Shown: positions 20,405 through 28,963 of the stretch, one piece after another
How the letters are laid out: each line of letters opens with the position of its first letter
Position numbering within the stretch: the first letter of the stretch is position 1
Source: Aliikangiella marina
GTDB taxonomy: Bacteria; Pseudomonadota; Gammaproteobacteria; Enterobacterales; Kangiellaceae
Direction of reading: 5' to 3'
DNA length: 64,000 nt
NCBI RefSeq assembly: GCF_007004765.1
Contig: NZ_VIKR01000001.1
Coordinates: 930,001-994,000 of the forward strand
Translations under genes and position numbers: made by a program
The notes under the pieces: generated by a model
Database searches by the model: none
What the model saw: only the letters and a program-made list of their open reading frames with translations
Told to the model about the DNA's origin: nothing

Positions 20405-20594
20405 ACTCACTACCTTGTTGAACTGAAACCGATTATGAAGGGGATGTAATTGGAAAAACAGGCGAGTTAAACGCACAACGATATAGGAGATTGTCAGAGG
20501 ATGGCGTGAGTGATTGTCGATATTGTGACTGTCAGTTAGTTAGTGTCAAATAGTTAGTGTCGTGACTGTCTGTTAGTTAGGGTCAGACGAAAAA

Positions 20595-20620
20595 AAATAC
20601 CGCCCGAATGGGCGGTATTT
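20595..20620 (-). terminator. Terminator of the subtilase gene
   Basis: AAATACCGCCC / GGGCGGTATTT stem with a GAAT-type loop, read on the minus strand into the T-run complementary to the A-run at 20590-20597. Confidence 0.9.
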
Positions 20621-20667
20621 AAAAAGATTAAGCTTTTAGTTAAAACTTAATAATCAACCACACTCAC

Positions 20668-22521
20668 TTAAGGTGTAGCAGTAACATTTAGAGTCACACC
20701 AGACGCCGCAGAATAACCGCGGATGTCAATGTGCCATGTACCTGCTTGTGGGTTGTTGAAACTACAAGTTTCATTGTTACCATTTCTGTATGGACGACAA
20801 TCATAGTTAGAAGTGCTTGATTGTGAACCGAAGTTAACATACAAGTCTGCATCACCTGATCCACCAGAGATACTCACAGTAAGGTTTGAGTAACCTGCTG
20901 CTAAATCAAGGGTGTAACGTTGCCACGCACGACGTGCAACAGAAATGTTAGAGATGGTTTCGTTGATTGGCTCAAGACCACCACCGCCACCACCACCTGG
21001 TGCAGTATAGCTACCAGTTAGGGTAACACCTGAGAAGGTAGAGTAAGCTTTCACGCGAACATAGTAAGTTCCGCCAGATTGAGTACCTGTACAAGTTTCG
21101 TTGTTACCATTTCTGTATGGACGACAGTCATAAGTCGAATCAGTCGGTGCTGAACCGAAACGCGTGTATAGGTCTGCATCACCAGAACCACCACTAATAG
21201 TGAAGGTAATATCAGTTGCACCTGATGGTACTTCCATGGTGTAAACAATATCGTTACCTTGAGATGCAGCAAGACCAGTTACTGGAACGCCATTCTCCAA
21301 TGAGTCACCGCCTGGTGGTGGTGGAGGTGGAGGAGGTGTAGAGTCAAATAGGCTGTAAAGTAACAAGTTAGGTGAACCAGAACCTACGCTTGATATTTTG
21401 CCAGTAGACGCTGTACTCTCAATTGCATTTTTAACTTGCGCTGGAGAAGCAGAAGGATTTGCAGCTAAGTAAAGCGCAGCAACACCTGCAACGTGTGGCG
21501 AAGCCATTGACGTACCACTGATAGTGTTTGTCGCACTGTTACTGGTATACCAAGCCGCAGTGATGCTTGAACCAGGTGCGAAAACGTCAACACAACTTCC
21601 GAAATTTGAGAAGGAAGAACGTGAATCAGAGCTAGTTGTAGAACCAACAGTAATCGCGTTGGAGACGCGAGCTGGAGAGTAGTTACAAGCGTTTGCGTTA
21701 TCGTTACCAGCGGCAACCGCATAGGTAACACCTGCGTTGATAGAAGCATTAACCGCATTATCAAGTGCAGAAGAAGCGCCACCACCTAAACTCATGTTAG
21801 CAACAGCAGGAGAGATGTGATTGTTAGTAACCCACTCAACACCGTCGATAACACCCGCGTTAGTACCTGAGCCAGAGCAGCTTAATACTCTTACGCCATG
21901 TACTGTTGCGCCTTTCGCTACACCGTAAACGGTACCAGCAACAGTTCCTGCTACGTGAGTACCGTGACCGTTACAATCATTAGGATCGTTGTCGTTGTCT
22001 ACGGTATCAATACCATTACCCATGCGTCCACTGAACTCGTTGTGAGAGGTGCGAACACCGGTATCGATGATGTAAACGTGAACGTTTGAAGCATCAGTAT
22101 TGTAAGTGTAAGTTGTGTCTCTTGGTAAATCGCGTTGATCGATTCTGTCGAGACCCCAAGTTGCATTGTTTTGTGTCGCATTAGCAAAAACATATCGGTT
22201 AGGTTCAACCAATTTAACAGAAGGGTGGCTAGCCATCTTCTGTGCTTGTTTTTCGCTCATTTTTACCGCAAAGCCTTTAATAGCAGTTTGGTAAACTTTA
22301 AATACATCAGATGATGTCGCGCCGTAACTCCGTGCAAGTGATTGAGCAGTGCTGTGAGCGTTAACTTGAGCACCGAGTGCACTGACCGGATGTAGCTGAA
22401 CGATGTACTCGCCAGGAACCTCCAAACCAGTTACTTGCGTGTCAAACTTTTCAACCGCAAAAGCCATTTGCGGTGTCAGTAAGACTGCACTTAGAGTAAT
22501 TATTCTTTTAAAGAATTTCAT
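20668..22521 (-). CDS. Secreted subtilisin-like serine protease with two PPC domains
   Basis: A 617-residue exported S8 peptidase of the proteinase K type. A signal peptide ends near AFA (residue 22), an I9 inhibitor propeptide spans about 35-113, and the catalytic domain about 120-390 carries Asp153 (YIIDTGV), His186 (NGHGTHVAG) and Ser338 (SGTSMASPHVAG). A proline-rich linker is followed by two pre-peptidase C-terminal beta domains (about 400-510 and 518-617), each with SGGSGDADLY and a CRPYRNGNNETC disulfide segment; a Gly-rich linker separates them. It likely degrades extracellular protein, feeding the amino-acid catabolic genes that follow. Confidence 0.94.
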   Translation of the reverse strand: MKFFKRIITLSAVLLTPQMAFAVEKFDTQVTGLEVPGEYIVQLHPVSALGAQVNAHSTAQSLARSYGATSSDVFKVYQTAIKGFAVKMSEKQAQKMASHPSVKLVEPNRYVFANATQNNATWGLDRIDQRDLPRDTTYTYNTDASNVHVYIIDTGVRTSHNEFSGRMGNGIDTVDNDNDPNDCNGHGTHVAGTVAGTVYGVAKGATVHGVRVLSCSGSGTNAGVIDGVEWVTNNHISPAVANMSLGGGASSALDNAVNASINAGVTYAVAAGNDNANACNYSPARVSNAITVGSTTSSDSRSSFSNFGSCVDVFAPGSSITAAWYTSNSATNTISGTSMASPHVAGVAALYLAANPSASPAQVKNAIESTASTGKISSVGSGSPNLLLYSLFDSTPPPPPPPPGGDSLENGVPVTGLAASQGNDIVYTMEVPSGATDITFTISGGSGDADLYTRFGSAPTDSTYDCRPYRNGNNETCTGTQSGGTYYVRVKAYSTFSGVTLTGSYTAPGGGGGGGLEPINETISNISVARRAWQRYTLDLAAGYSNLTVSISGGSGDADLYVNFGSQSSTSNYDCRPYRNGNNETCSFNNPQAGTWHIDIRGYSAASGVTLNVTATP

Positions 22522-23550
22522 ACCTATTTAGCCTCCTAAAACTAGTAGTATTTTTTTGGTATAGATTAAACCTTAACCGACATCTGGCATTGCACCGACA
22601 ACAATTGGTTAAAGCTGGAAGCAATTGAGACTACAAAGAAAAAACATTCTTCAAATGCTTTGCCTAAAATCTCAGGTTCTAGGTAGAAATAAACTGTCTG
22701 TCATTTGCTACGACATTGGGTAAGCGTTATTAGAATCAATTGATCGAAATCAAATTTTATTTTGTTGCTTGTTATAATATGCAAATGTGTGTTGTTAAAT
22801 TTTCTTTTCAATTTATTAAAACGTAACCGAGAGATTTTTGTCCTATTTATTTAGGCCCTAAAATCCTAATGTACATTTTTTTACATTTCAAAATTATTTC
22901 TGCCGCAAATTACGAAAAAAAGATAGAAACAAATATATAACGCGCTATAAAATCGCTTTGCGATATAAGTGTGAATATTCACACTTTTTTCGTGTAAAAA
23001 TTATCAAACACTTAATATTTGTTTCATGTAAAGCTGGTTAATTCGAATTTAATGTTAACGCGTTAACTAATAAATAACGGGTAGTTTCAATGAAAGGTAT
23101 CTCTTTTTTCTATAGATAAAAATATTATTAGAGAACTTTTATTTAAAAATAAAAACGCGTGTTTATAAAGGCGGTAACATTAAAATTTGCAAATGGACTT
23201 TGTGTAATTAGGCTAAAGTTTTTTCGAGATTAAAATTTTCATTTAAGTTTTACTGTTAATAAAACCAATCTAAATAGATTAGTGCCTAGAAAGTTAAACG
23301 CTATCGTTGTGTGATAAAGCTTAATCATTATTTTTATAACATAGAAAAATATCAATAAAGCAGGCAGTTGGAATAGGGTAGTTAAAAAATCGTCCGTAAA
23401 AAGCTAAAACAGAAAGCTAAAGCAGAAAGATAAAAAGTGACTCAAAAAAAATGATTAAGTAAAAGCAAAATCCACAAATTTAGCGAAAATAAAAAAGAAC
23501 GGTGTTCAATATATTCTCACAAGACTATGGGCAAGTTAAGATTTTAAGAT
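22522..23550. other. Long A+T-rich intergenic region
   Basis: More than 1 kb without a credible ORF between the subtilase start and the leucine dehydrogenase terminator. It must contain the subtilase promoter. The only distinct structure is the palindrome at 22967-22986. Composition is markedly more A+T-rich than the genes around it. No tRNA or known RNA was recognised. Confidence 0.6.
22967..22986. promoter_or_regulatory. Perfect 20-bp palindrome with T-run
   Basis: AAGTGTGAATATTCACACTT is a perfect palindrome immediately followed by further Ts (to 22990). It could be a regulator operator upstream of the subtilase or an intrinsic terminator of an unseen plus-strand transcript. No gene ends beside it. 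Confidence 0.5.
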
Positions 23551-23556
23551 AATAAA

Positions 23557-23579
23557 AAAGGCGCTATTAAAGCGCCTTT
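23557..23579 (-). terminator. Terminator of leucine dehydrogenase gene
   Basis: AAAGGCGCT / AGCGCCTTT 9-bp stem with ATTAA loop and adjoining A-run/T-run, 28 bases past the stop codon on the minus strand. Confidence 0.9.
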
Positions 23580-23607
23580 ATTGCCATTCATTTTTAATTA
23601 AAACGAA

Positions 23608-24651
23608 TTATGCTTTTGCTGCTGCGATTCGCTTACGAGCAAGTTCGTCCGCAACAACATTAGTTGTTTTACCTTCGCTCTCAGCATGGCCAAAAATTTC
23701 AAGTAGCGTGCCATAGATTTCATCAACTTTGTCTAGTGCTGCTTGCTTATTGTACTCACTACCATCTTTTTCGAATGAAACGTTGATGATTCCACCCGCA
23801 TTAATGACGTAATCAGGCGTGTAAAGGATACCTTTTTGTTTCAGGATATCTCCGTGGCGATCTTCAGCAAGTTGATTGTTAGCTGCGCCTGCAACGACCG
23901 AGCATTTCAGTTGAGGGATAGTCACATCGTTGATGGTTGCACCCAATGCACATGGGGCGTATACGTCAACATCTTGTGAGTAGATTTCATCTTTATCGAC
24001 TGCTGTTGCACCTAAGTTAGAAACAACGCGATCGATGGATTCTTTATTAATGTCAGTGACGAACAGCTCGGCACCTTCATTTTTAAGATGTTCACAAAGA
24101 TAATAACCAACGTGACCGAGCCCTTGAACAGCAACTTTGACGCCATCCAAGCTTTCACGACCTAAGCGATGTTTTACCGCTGCTTTCATTCCCTTATAAA
24201 CGCCATATGCAGTAACCGGAGAAGGATCGCCGCTGCGACCTTCAAGCCCTAAAACATAATCGGTTTTACGGTGTACGATTGCCATATCTGCTGGGTTAAT
24301 ACCAACATCTTCTGCAGTGTAGTATTGACCGTTTAAGTTGTTAACAAAACGTCCAAAGGCTTCGAATAACGCTTCTGACTTCATCGTTTTTGAGTTACCG
24401 ATGATGACCGATTTACCGCCACCCATACTAAGACCGGCGAGTGCATTTTTGTAGCTCATTCCGCGAGATAAACGTAACGCGTCGATTAAGGCTCCTTCGT
24501 CTGAGTTGTATTCCCACATGCGACAGCCGCCAACAGCTGGGCCGAGTGCAGTTGAGTGAACACAGATGATGGCACTTAAACCAGACTCTTGGTCACGACA
24601 GAAAACTACCTGTTCGTGATCGTCATAAGCGCGTAAATTAAAAACAGCCAT
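23608..24651 (-). CDS. Leucine/branched-chain amino acid dehydrogenase
   Basis: A 347-residue NAD-dependent oxidative deaminase of the Glu/Leu/Phe/Val dehydrogenase family, closest in appearance to leucine dehydrogenases. It would convert Leu, Val and Ile to 2-oxo acids plus ammonia. The N-terminal domain has GPAVGGCRMW and the catalytic lysine in GLSMGGGKSVIIG. The Rossmann domain has VAVQGLGHVGYYL. NAGGIINVSFE closes the substrate site. The ATG follows AGGAG. It lies 106 bases downstream of the ALDH7 gene on the same strand. Substrate preference is inferred from family resemblance. Confidence 0.9.
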   Translation of the reverse strand: MAVFNLRAYDDHEQVVFCRDQESGLSAIICVHSTALGPAVGGCRMWEYNSDEGALIDALRLSRGMSYKNALAGLSMGGGKSVIIGNSKTMKSEALFEAFGRFVNNLNGQYYTAEDVGINPADMAIVHRKTDYVLGLEGRSGDPSPVTAYGVYKGMKAAVKHRLGRESLDGVKVAVQGLGHVGYYLCEHLKNEGAELFVTDINKESIDRVVSNLGATAVDKDEIYSQDVDVYAPCALGATINDVTIPQLKCSVVAGAANNQLAEDRHGDILKQKGILYTPDYVINAGGIINVSFEKDGSEYNKQAALDKVDEIYGTLLEIFGHAESEGKTTNVVADELARKRIAAAKA

Positions 24652-24757
24652 GCTTTTCTCCTAATGAGATTGTACTTTGTGGCGCATCACCTAAAAGTAA
24701 TACGATGCGCCCCTTGGGTAATTTCAAATTGAAATTGGCTTAAGGGTTAACAAGGCA

Positions 24758-26278
24758 TTAGCCAATGTTAAATGTGATCCCTTGAGCAAGAGTAGGGGTG
24801 TCACCCCAGAAAATCGTGTTGGTCTGACGACGCATGTAAGCTTTCCAAGAATCGGAACCCGCTTCGCGGCCACCGCCAGTATCTTTTTCACCACCGAAAG
24901 CACCGCCAATTTCAGCGCCAGAAGTGCCGATATTTACGTTGGCAATACCACAGTCGCTTCCAGCATAAGATAAAAACTTCTCAGCGTTACTCAGGTTTTG
25001 AGTGAAGATAGCTGATGATAAACCTTGACGAACGCCATTGTTTAACTCGATAGCTTCTTCAATTGTTTTGAAAGTCATAATGTAGAGAATTGGCGCAAAA
25101 GTTTCGTTTTGGACGACTTCCCAATTGTTTTCAGCGCGAATAATGGTCGGCTCAACATAATGACCAGGACGATCAATGCGATTGCCACCGAAGAGTATTT
25201 CGCCGCCTTGTTGTTTTGCTTTTTCGATTGTTGCTTCAAAGTTAGCAACTGCCGTTTCATCGATGAGTGGGCCCATCAAGTTATTAGTATCTAAAGGGTC
25301 ACCAATAGTGACTTGCTTATAAGCATCGACAAGGATGTCGGTCACTTTATCTACAATTGACTCATGTACTATCAATCTACGTGTTGTCGTACAGCGTTGC
25401 CCCGCGGTCCCTACCGCGCCAAATGCAACAGCAGGAATGGCATGCTCTAAATTCGCTGATTCATCAACAATTAACGCATTGTTACCAGCTAGCTCAAGTA
25501 AACATTTGCCCATTCTTTCTGCGACTTTAACACCGACCATTTTGCCAACAACTGACGAACCGGTGAAAGACATCTTTTTAACGCGTTTGTCGGTTACAAA
25601 TTTTTCAGCTAGTTTATTTTGCTCTGAATCGACAAACATATAGAAGATAGGTTTGTATCCTGACTCTGCTAGTACATCATTACAGATATTTTGTACTGCA
25701 ACCGCAGTTAAAGGAGTTTTAGGACTTGGTTTCCAAATGGTAACGTTGCCACAAATTGCTGCGATAAAAGCATTCCAAGACCATACCGCAACAGGGAAGT
25801 TAAACGCTGAGATAACCCCAACCAAACCCAGTGGTTGCCACTGTTCATACATTCTGTGCTGAGGACGCTCAGAATGCATCATTTTGCCGTAAAGCATTCT
25901 CGATTGACCAACCGCAAAATCGGCCATATCGATCATTTCTTGTACCTCGCCGTCACCTTCCGCTTTACTTTTACCCATTTCCAAAGAGACTAGGCTGCCT
26001 AGAGCATCTTTCTTTTCGCGTAACGCTTCGCCCATTTTGCGCACAAGCTCGCCGCGGATAGGCGCTGGAATCGCTCGCCATTCGACAAAGGCTTCTTCTG
26101 CTTTTGCAACGATGGTGTCGTAATCAGATTCGCTTGCTGCGTAGACTTTGGCGATTTCTTCGCCATTAGCAGGGCTGAAAGAGGTGATAAGTTCGTCTTG
26201 TGACTCAGACCATTGGTTTACGCCCCAACAGGCGCCGGCGTTGACCGGTTTAATTCCTAAATCGGCGAGTATATTCAT
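24758..26278 (-). CDS. amaB: L-2-aminoadipate 6-semialdehyde dehydrogenase (ALDH7 family)
   Basis: A 506-residue aldehyde dehydrogenase strongly resembling antiquitin/ALDH7A1 and bacterial AmaB. It oxidises alpha-aminoadipate semialdehyde (in equilibrium with piperideine-6-carboxylate) to 2-aminoadipate in lysine degradation. Visible are [30 protein letters not shown] for NAD, the general-base Glu in LLELAGNNA, and the nucleophile Cys in [13 protein letters not shown]. The family-specific [26 protein letters not shown] block is complete. The start at 26276-26278 follows GAGGAA. A lysine-6-dehydrogenase-like gene nearby would supply its substrate. Confidence 0.9.
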   Translation of the reverse strand: MNILADLGIKPVNAGACWGVNQWSESQDELITSFSPANGEEIAKVYAASESDYDTIVAKAEEAFVEWRAIPAPIRGELVRKMGEALREKKDALGSLVSLEMGKSKAEGDGEVQEMIDMADFAVGQSRMLYGKMMHSERPQHRMYEQWQPLGLVGVISAFNFPVAVWSWNAFIAAICGNVTIWKPSPKTPLTAVAVQNICNDVLAESGYKPIFYMFVDSEQNKLAEKFVTDKRVKKMSFTGSSVVGKMVGVKVAERMGKCLLELAGNNALIVDESANLEHAIPAVAFGAVGTAGQRCTTTRRLIVHESIVDKVTDILVDAYKQVTIGDPLDTNNLMGPLIDETAVANFEATIEKAKQQGGEILFGGNRIDRPGHYVEPTIIRAENNWEVVQNETFAPILYIMTFKTIEEAIELNNGVRQGLSSAIFTQNLSNAEKFLSYAGSDCGIANVNIGTSGAEIGGAFGGEKDTGGGREAGSDSWKAYMRRQTNTIFWGDTPTLAQGITFNIG

Positions 26279-26870
26279 TGGGTTCCTCAAAATGTCGCTC
26301 GTGAACATGACTTGGGTCGCGCGGGTAAAGCGCGTTAAACGCCTGACTGAAACTTAATAGGTAAGCATCAGAGGTATTTAACTACCTGATTTTAAAAGTC
26401 TTTCAATGGGCTCGATTGGCTCAATAAAACACGTCAAAATCGTCATGCTCAGATATATATCTTTGCAGATGGAAAATGTGGCGCAAAGATACCACTGCTT
26501 TTAGGGAATAGCCAGTTTAAATGCGCCGAATTGACTAAAATTAAGCCTGTTTTCGCCGGAGATTACGGCATTTCGCGCTGTTTGAGGACATCTGACCAGT
26601 TATCAAAATTCTCGTAGATTGACGTTAGCGTAAACTAACCGGCAAAAATTCAGTAAATTTGCGGTCTGTAGCGGTAAAAAATTAAATAAATTTGGGAGAA
26701 CTAAAGCCCCAATTTGGGGTCTGATACCCATCACAGTTTTATTAAATCGTGGGGATTTGCCTTGAACAATGGCAATAAATCCCTTAAGTTTATGGCCCTC
26801 AAGTTTGCAGCGCTGGGTTTCACTCACCGCTTTGCATGAAGTACTTCATCAACTAAAAAGGCGTAAGATT
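26279..26870. other. Divergent intergenic region
   Basis: About 590 bases between the divergent amaB and small conserved gene. It must carry promoters for both; I could not fix them. The upstream in-frame extension of the plus-strand ORF (from 26769) reads here but lacks a ribosome binding site and family resemblance. No RNA gene or repeat was recognised. Confidence 0.5.
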
Positions 26871-27353
26871 ATGACGCAATCTCAAACTAATTCTGCCACT
26901 CCCAACCCAATGACTCCGGAAGAAAGAGAAGCGATGTCGCGGAAGTGGGGGCAGGAAGAAGTTGTTAAGATTCAAAAATTTTGTTTTTCAAACGGAATCG
27001 AATTCAAAAGTTTTAAGCAGGATCGTTGTCTGTGTATCCCGCCGGTTATCGGAATTTGGTATGTCACGAGCAAAACTAAGGAAGATTACTGGGTAGTCAG
27101 TGGTGAAATGCCGACTGATTTAGCGCCAGCATCCGTTGCCGCCAACGCGCGAGAAGCACTAAGATACTTTTCAATGTCGTGGCACTTAAAAGCAGCCAAA
27201 ATGGAAGATTCATTGGCAGAGGGAAAAGTACAATTAGGTGATAAAGAAACGCAACAAAAAGCAATTGCTGAGTTAATTACTAAAGCCAATACGCTCGCAA
27301 CGCTTCACCAAGACGATAAACTTTGGGCTGAGTCCGAACTGAAAATCGCTTAG
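26871..27353 (+). CDS. Conserved small protein, probably DUF4826 family
   Basis: A 160-residue cytoplasmic protein without signal peptide or membrane segment. The central part (EEVVKIQKFCFSNGIEFKSFKQDRCLCIPPVIGIWYV, DYWVVSGEMPTDLAPASVAANAREALRYFSMSWHLKAA) resembles the uncharacterised DUF4826 family of gammaproteobacteria. The assignment is from memory and has moderate certainty. The ATG at 26871 is preferred over an upstream in-frame codon because AAAAAGG lies before it. Function unknown. Confidence 0.72.
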   Translation: MTQSQTNSATPNPMTPEEREAMSRKWGQEEVVKIQKFCFSNGIEFKSFKQDRCLCIPPVIGIWYVTSKTKEDYWVVSGEMPTDLAPASVAANAREALRYFSMSWHLKAAKMEDSLAEGKVQLGDKETQQKAIAELITKANTLATLHQDDKLWAESELKIA

Positions 27354-27371
27354 GATTTTTAAAGGTCTCAC

Positions 27372-27399
27372 AAAAAAAGAGCCTGAGGGCTCTTTTTTT
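27372..27399. terminator. Terminator after the small conserved gene
   Basis: GAGCC / GGCTC stem extended by an A-run and a long T-run (AAAAAAAGAGCC...GGGCTCTTTTTTT), usable from both sides. Confidence 0.88.
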
Positions 27400-27479
27400 A
27401 TGTCTTGTATATTTACATTTACATTTTATTTCTTGTGTCGTTATGTGTAATGAAAATTTTTAAGCGGCAATTTTAGAAA

Positions 27480-27728
27480 CTAGTATTCCCACCAGCAAGT
27501 TTGCCACCACTCAATAAATTCATTTAAATCGATGTGACCATCATTGTTTTCATCGACATAAGCGAAACCTTTTTCACCTTGTTCTTTGGTGCTATCAGGC
27601 GATATCACTTTCAGTAATTTAACAAACTCTTCTTGATCAATTTCACCATTGTTATCTTGATCAAAGAAATCAAAATTTTCTTTAATTTCTGCCAATTGTT
27701 TTTCTGGGATGGCTCTTATTTCTGACAT
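27480..27728 (-). CDS. EF-hand calcium-binding protein
   Basis: An 82-residue protein made of two canonical EF-hands: loop 1 DQDNNGEIDQEE (about residues 23-34) and loop 2 DENNDGHIDLNE (about 58-69), each with acidic residues at positions 1, 3, 5 and 12. No signal peptide is seen, so it is predicted to be cytoplasmic, like bacterial calmodulin-like proteins. The ATG follows AAGGA. It lies 43 bases downstream of the lysine-6-dehydrogenase-like gene on the same strand and may be co-transcribed. Target unknown. Confidence 0.88.
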   Translation of the reverse strand: MSEIRAIPEKQLAEIKENFDFFDQDNNGEIDQEEFVKLLKVISPDSTKEQGEKGFAYVDENNDGHIDLNEFIEWWQTCWWEY

Positions 27729-27771
27729 TGTGAATCCTTGTTATTAAGCATTTAAAAATTAAACTAGAAAT

Positions 27772-28908
27772 TTACTCGAGAGTAAACTCTTCAATTCGAT
27801 ATTCAACATCTCTTTGATTGAGGTAATCGAGAATAAACTGATAAGCACCGTCCATGGAACCGATTGATTCGGGTGCAAAAACGCCAGCTTCAATTTTATT
27901 TTGAGCAACAAAGTTAACCATCGCGGTGGCAGTATAACCGGTTGTTCTCGCCATTGAAGTTGTCTTAGTTGCTTCACTGCCTTTATCAAGTAAGCGATAA
28001 ACATAGCGACGTTGTTTTCCGTTGCGATCACCTTCAATGGTAATTCGCATGACAGTAAACTCTTCATCGGAACTTTTAAGTTTCCAATTGTCGCGCAAAA
28101 TACGCGCAGTCACATCAATCGGTCGAAAGGAAACGCCCTCCAGCTCCATTGATTCTTCAGAGAAAAAACCGGATTTTTGGAGCACTTGAATATACTCTGC
28201 ATGACCAGGGTAGCGAAGCGTTTTTTCTTTCATATTTGGAATATGATCCATGGTATGAATCAAGGTTCGGAGACCATCGGTGTTGAACGCTTCTAAGGTG
28301 CCGACGCGTTGAATTTCCATCAATTCGCAATCGGATAGCGGCTCTCTTATAACGAGTTCACCATTTTCGACGTAACGAGCCGGCCTAGTGTATTCTTCGA
28401 TAACATCAATAGGGGAAAATGGTGCTTTATAATTAAAAGGCCATTCGCGTTTGCTAGGAAGACCGCCGACTAAACATTCGTAATTTTTAATATCGATCTG
28501 ATTGTCTAAGTGACCGAGAACAACGTTACTCATCCCTGGTGCGACACCACAGTCAACGATTGCAAAACAGTCGTTCTTTTTCGCGAGGTAATCGAGATCA
28601 AAACAATTTTCTGGGAAGAAAGAAATATCAACCACACTCGTTCCGGTATGAAGAATCTTTTTGAGTGTTTCAAATCCCATGAAGCCCGGAACGGCGCATA
28701 CAGCAAGGTCAAACGGTTTTAATAATTCCTCGTAGGAATCATTTTCACTGAGGTCGAATACCTCAGTGTTAATTTTGTCGTTTACTTTCTGTAAATTTTG
28801 TAGCGAGCGCTTGTTTTTATCTACCGCTGTGACATCAAATTTATCGGCAAGATCAACAGCCATAGCATGACCGATCATTCCACTACCTAAAACCACAATT
28901 TTTGTCAT
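27772..28908 (-). CDS. Lysine 6-dehydrogenase / saccharopine dehydrogenase-like
   Basis: A 378-residue NAD(P)-dependent enzyme of the saccharopine dehydrogenase superfamily. An N-terminal Rossmann motif IVVLGSGMIGHAMAVDL is followed by the C-terminal domain with DCGVAPGMSNVVLGHLD and TDGLRTLIHTMDHIPNMKEKTLRYPGH. Length and these blocks resemble bacterial lysine 6-dehydrogenase, which oxidises lysine directly to aminoadipate semialdehyde. The amaB product at 24758-26278 would take the next step. The start at 28906-28908 is chosen because GGAG precedes it; the longer ORF begins with TTG. A carboxynorspermidine- or saccharopine-type reaction is the alternative. Confidence 0.78.
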   Translation of the reverse strand: MTKIVVLGSGMIGHAMAVDLADKFDVTAVDKNKRSLQNLQKVNDKINTEVFDLSENDSYEELLKPFDLAVCAVPGFMGFETLKKILHTGTSVVDISFFPENCFDLDYLAKKNDCFAIVDCGVAPGMSNVVLGHLDNQIDIKNYECLVGGLPSKREWPFNYKAPFSPIDVIEEYTRPARYVENGELVIREPLSDCELMEIQRVGTLEAFNTDGLRTLIHTMDHIPNMKEKTLRYPGHAEYIQVLQKSGFFSEESMELEGVSFRPIDVTARILRDNWKLKSSDEEFTVMRITIEGDRNGKQRRYVYRLLDKGSEATKTTSMARTTGYTATAMVNFVAQNKIEAGVFAPESIGSMDGAYQFILDYLNQRDVEYRIEEFTLE

Positions 28909-28963
28909 TAAATTCTCCAACGTTCCTGTCGTTATTGCTGGTTTTTAATCGCTTTTTCTAAGA

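Larger units (their letters stand above)
18971..20571 (-). mobile_element. RAYT/IS200-like transposon with terminal inverted repeats
   Basis: AGACAGTCAC at 18971-18980 and again at 19189-19198 is matched by its reverse complement GTGACTGTCT at 20562-20571. GACAGTCACAAT (19190-19201) pairs perfectly with ATTGTGACTGTC (20522-20533). The single gene inside is the Y1 transposase. The right end AGTGATTGTCGATATTGTGA recurs in the short repeats at 59857-60112 and 60812-60882. The exact cut sites are not known. Confidence 0.75.
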
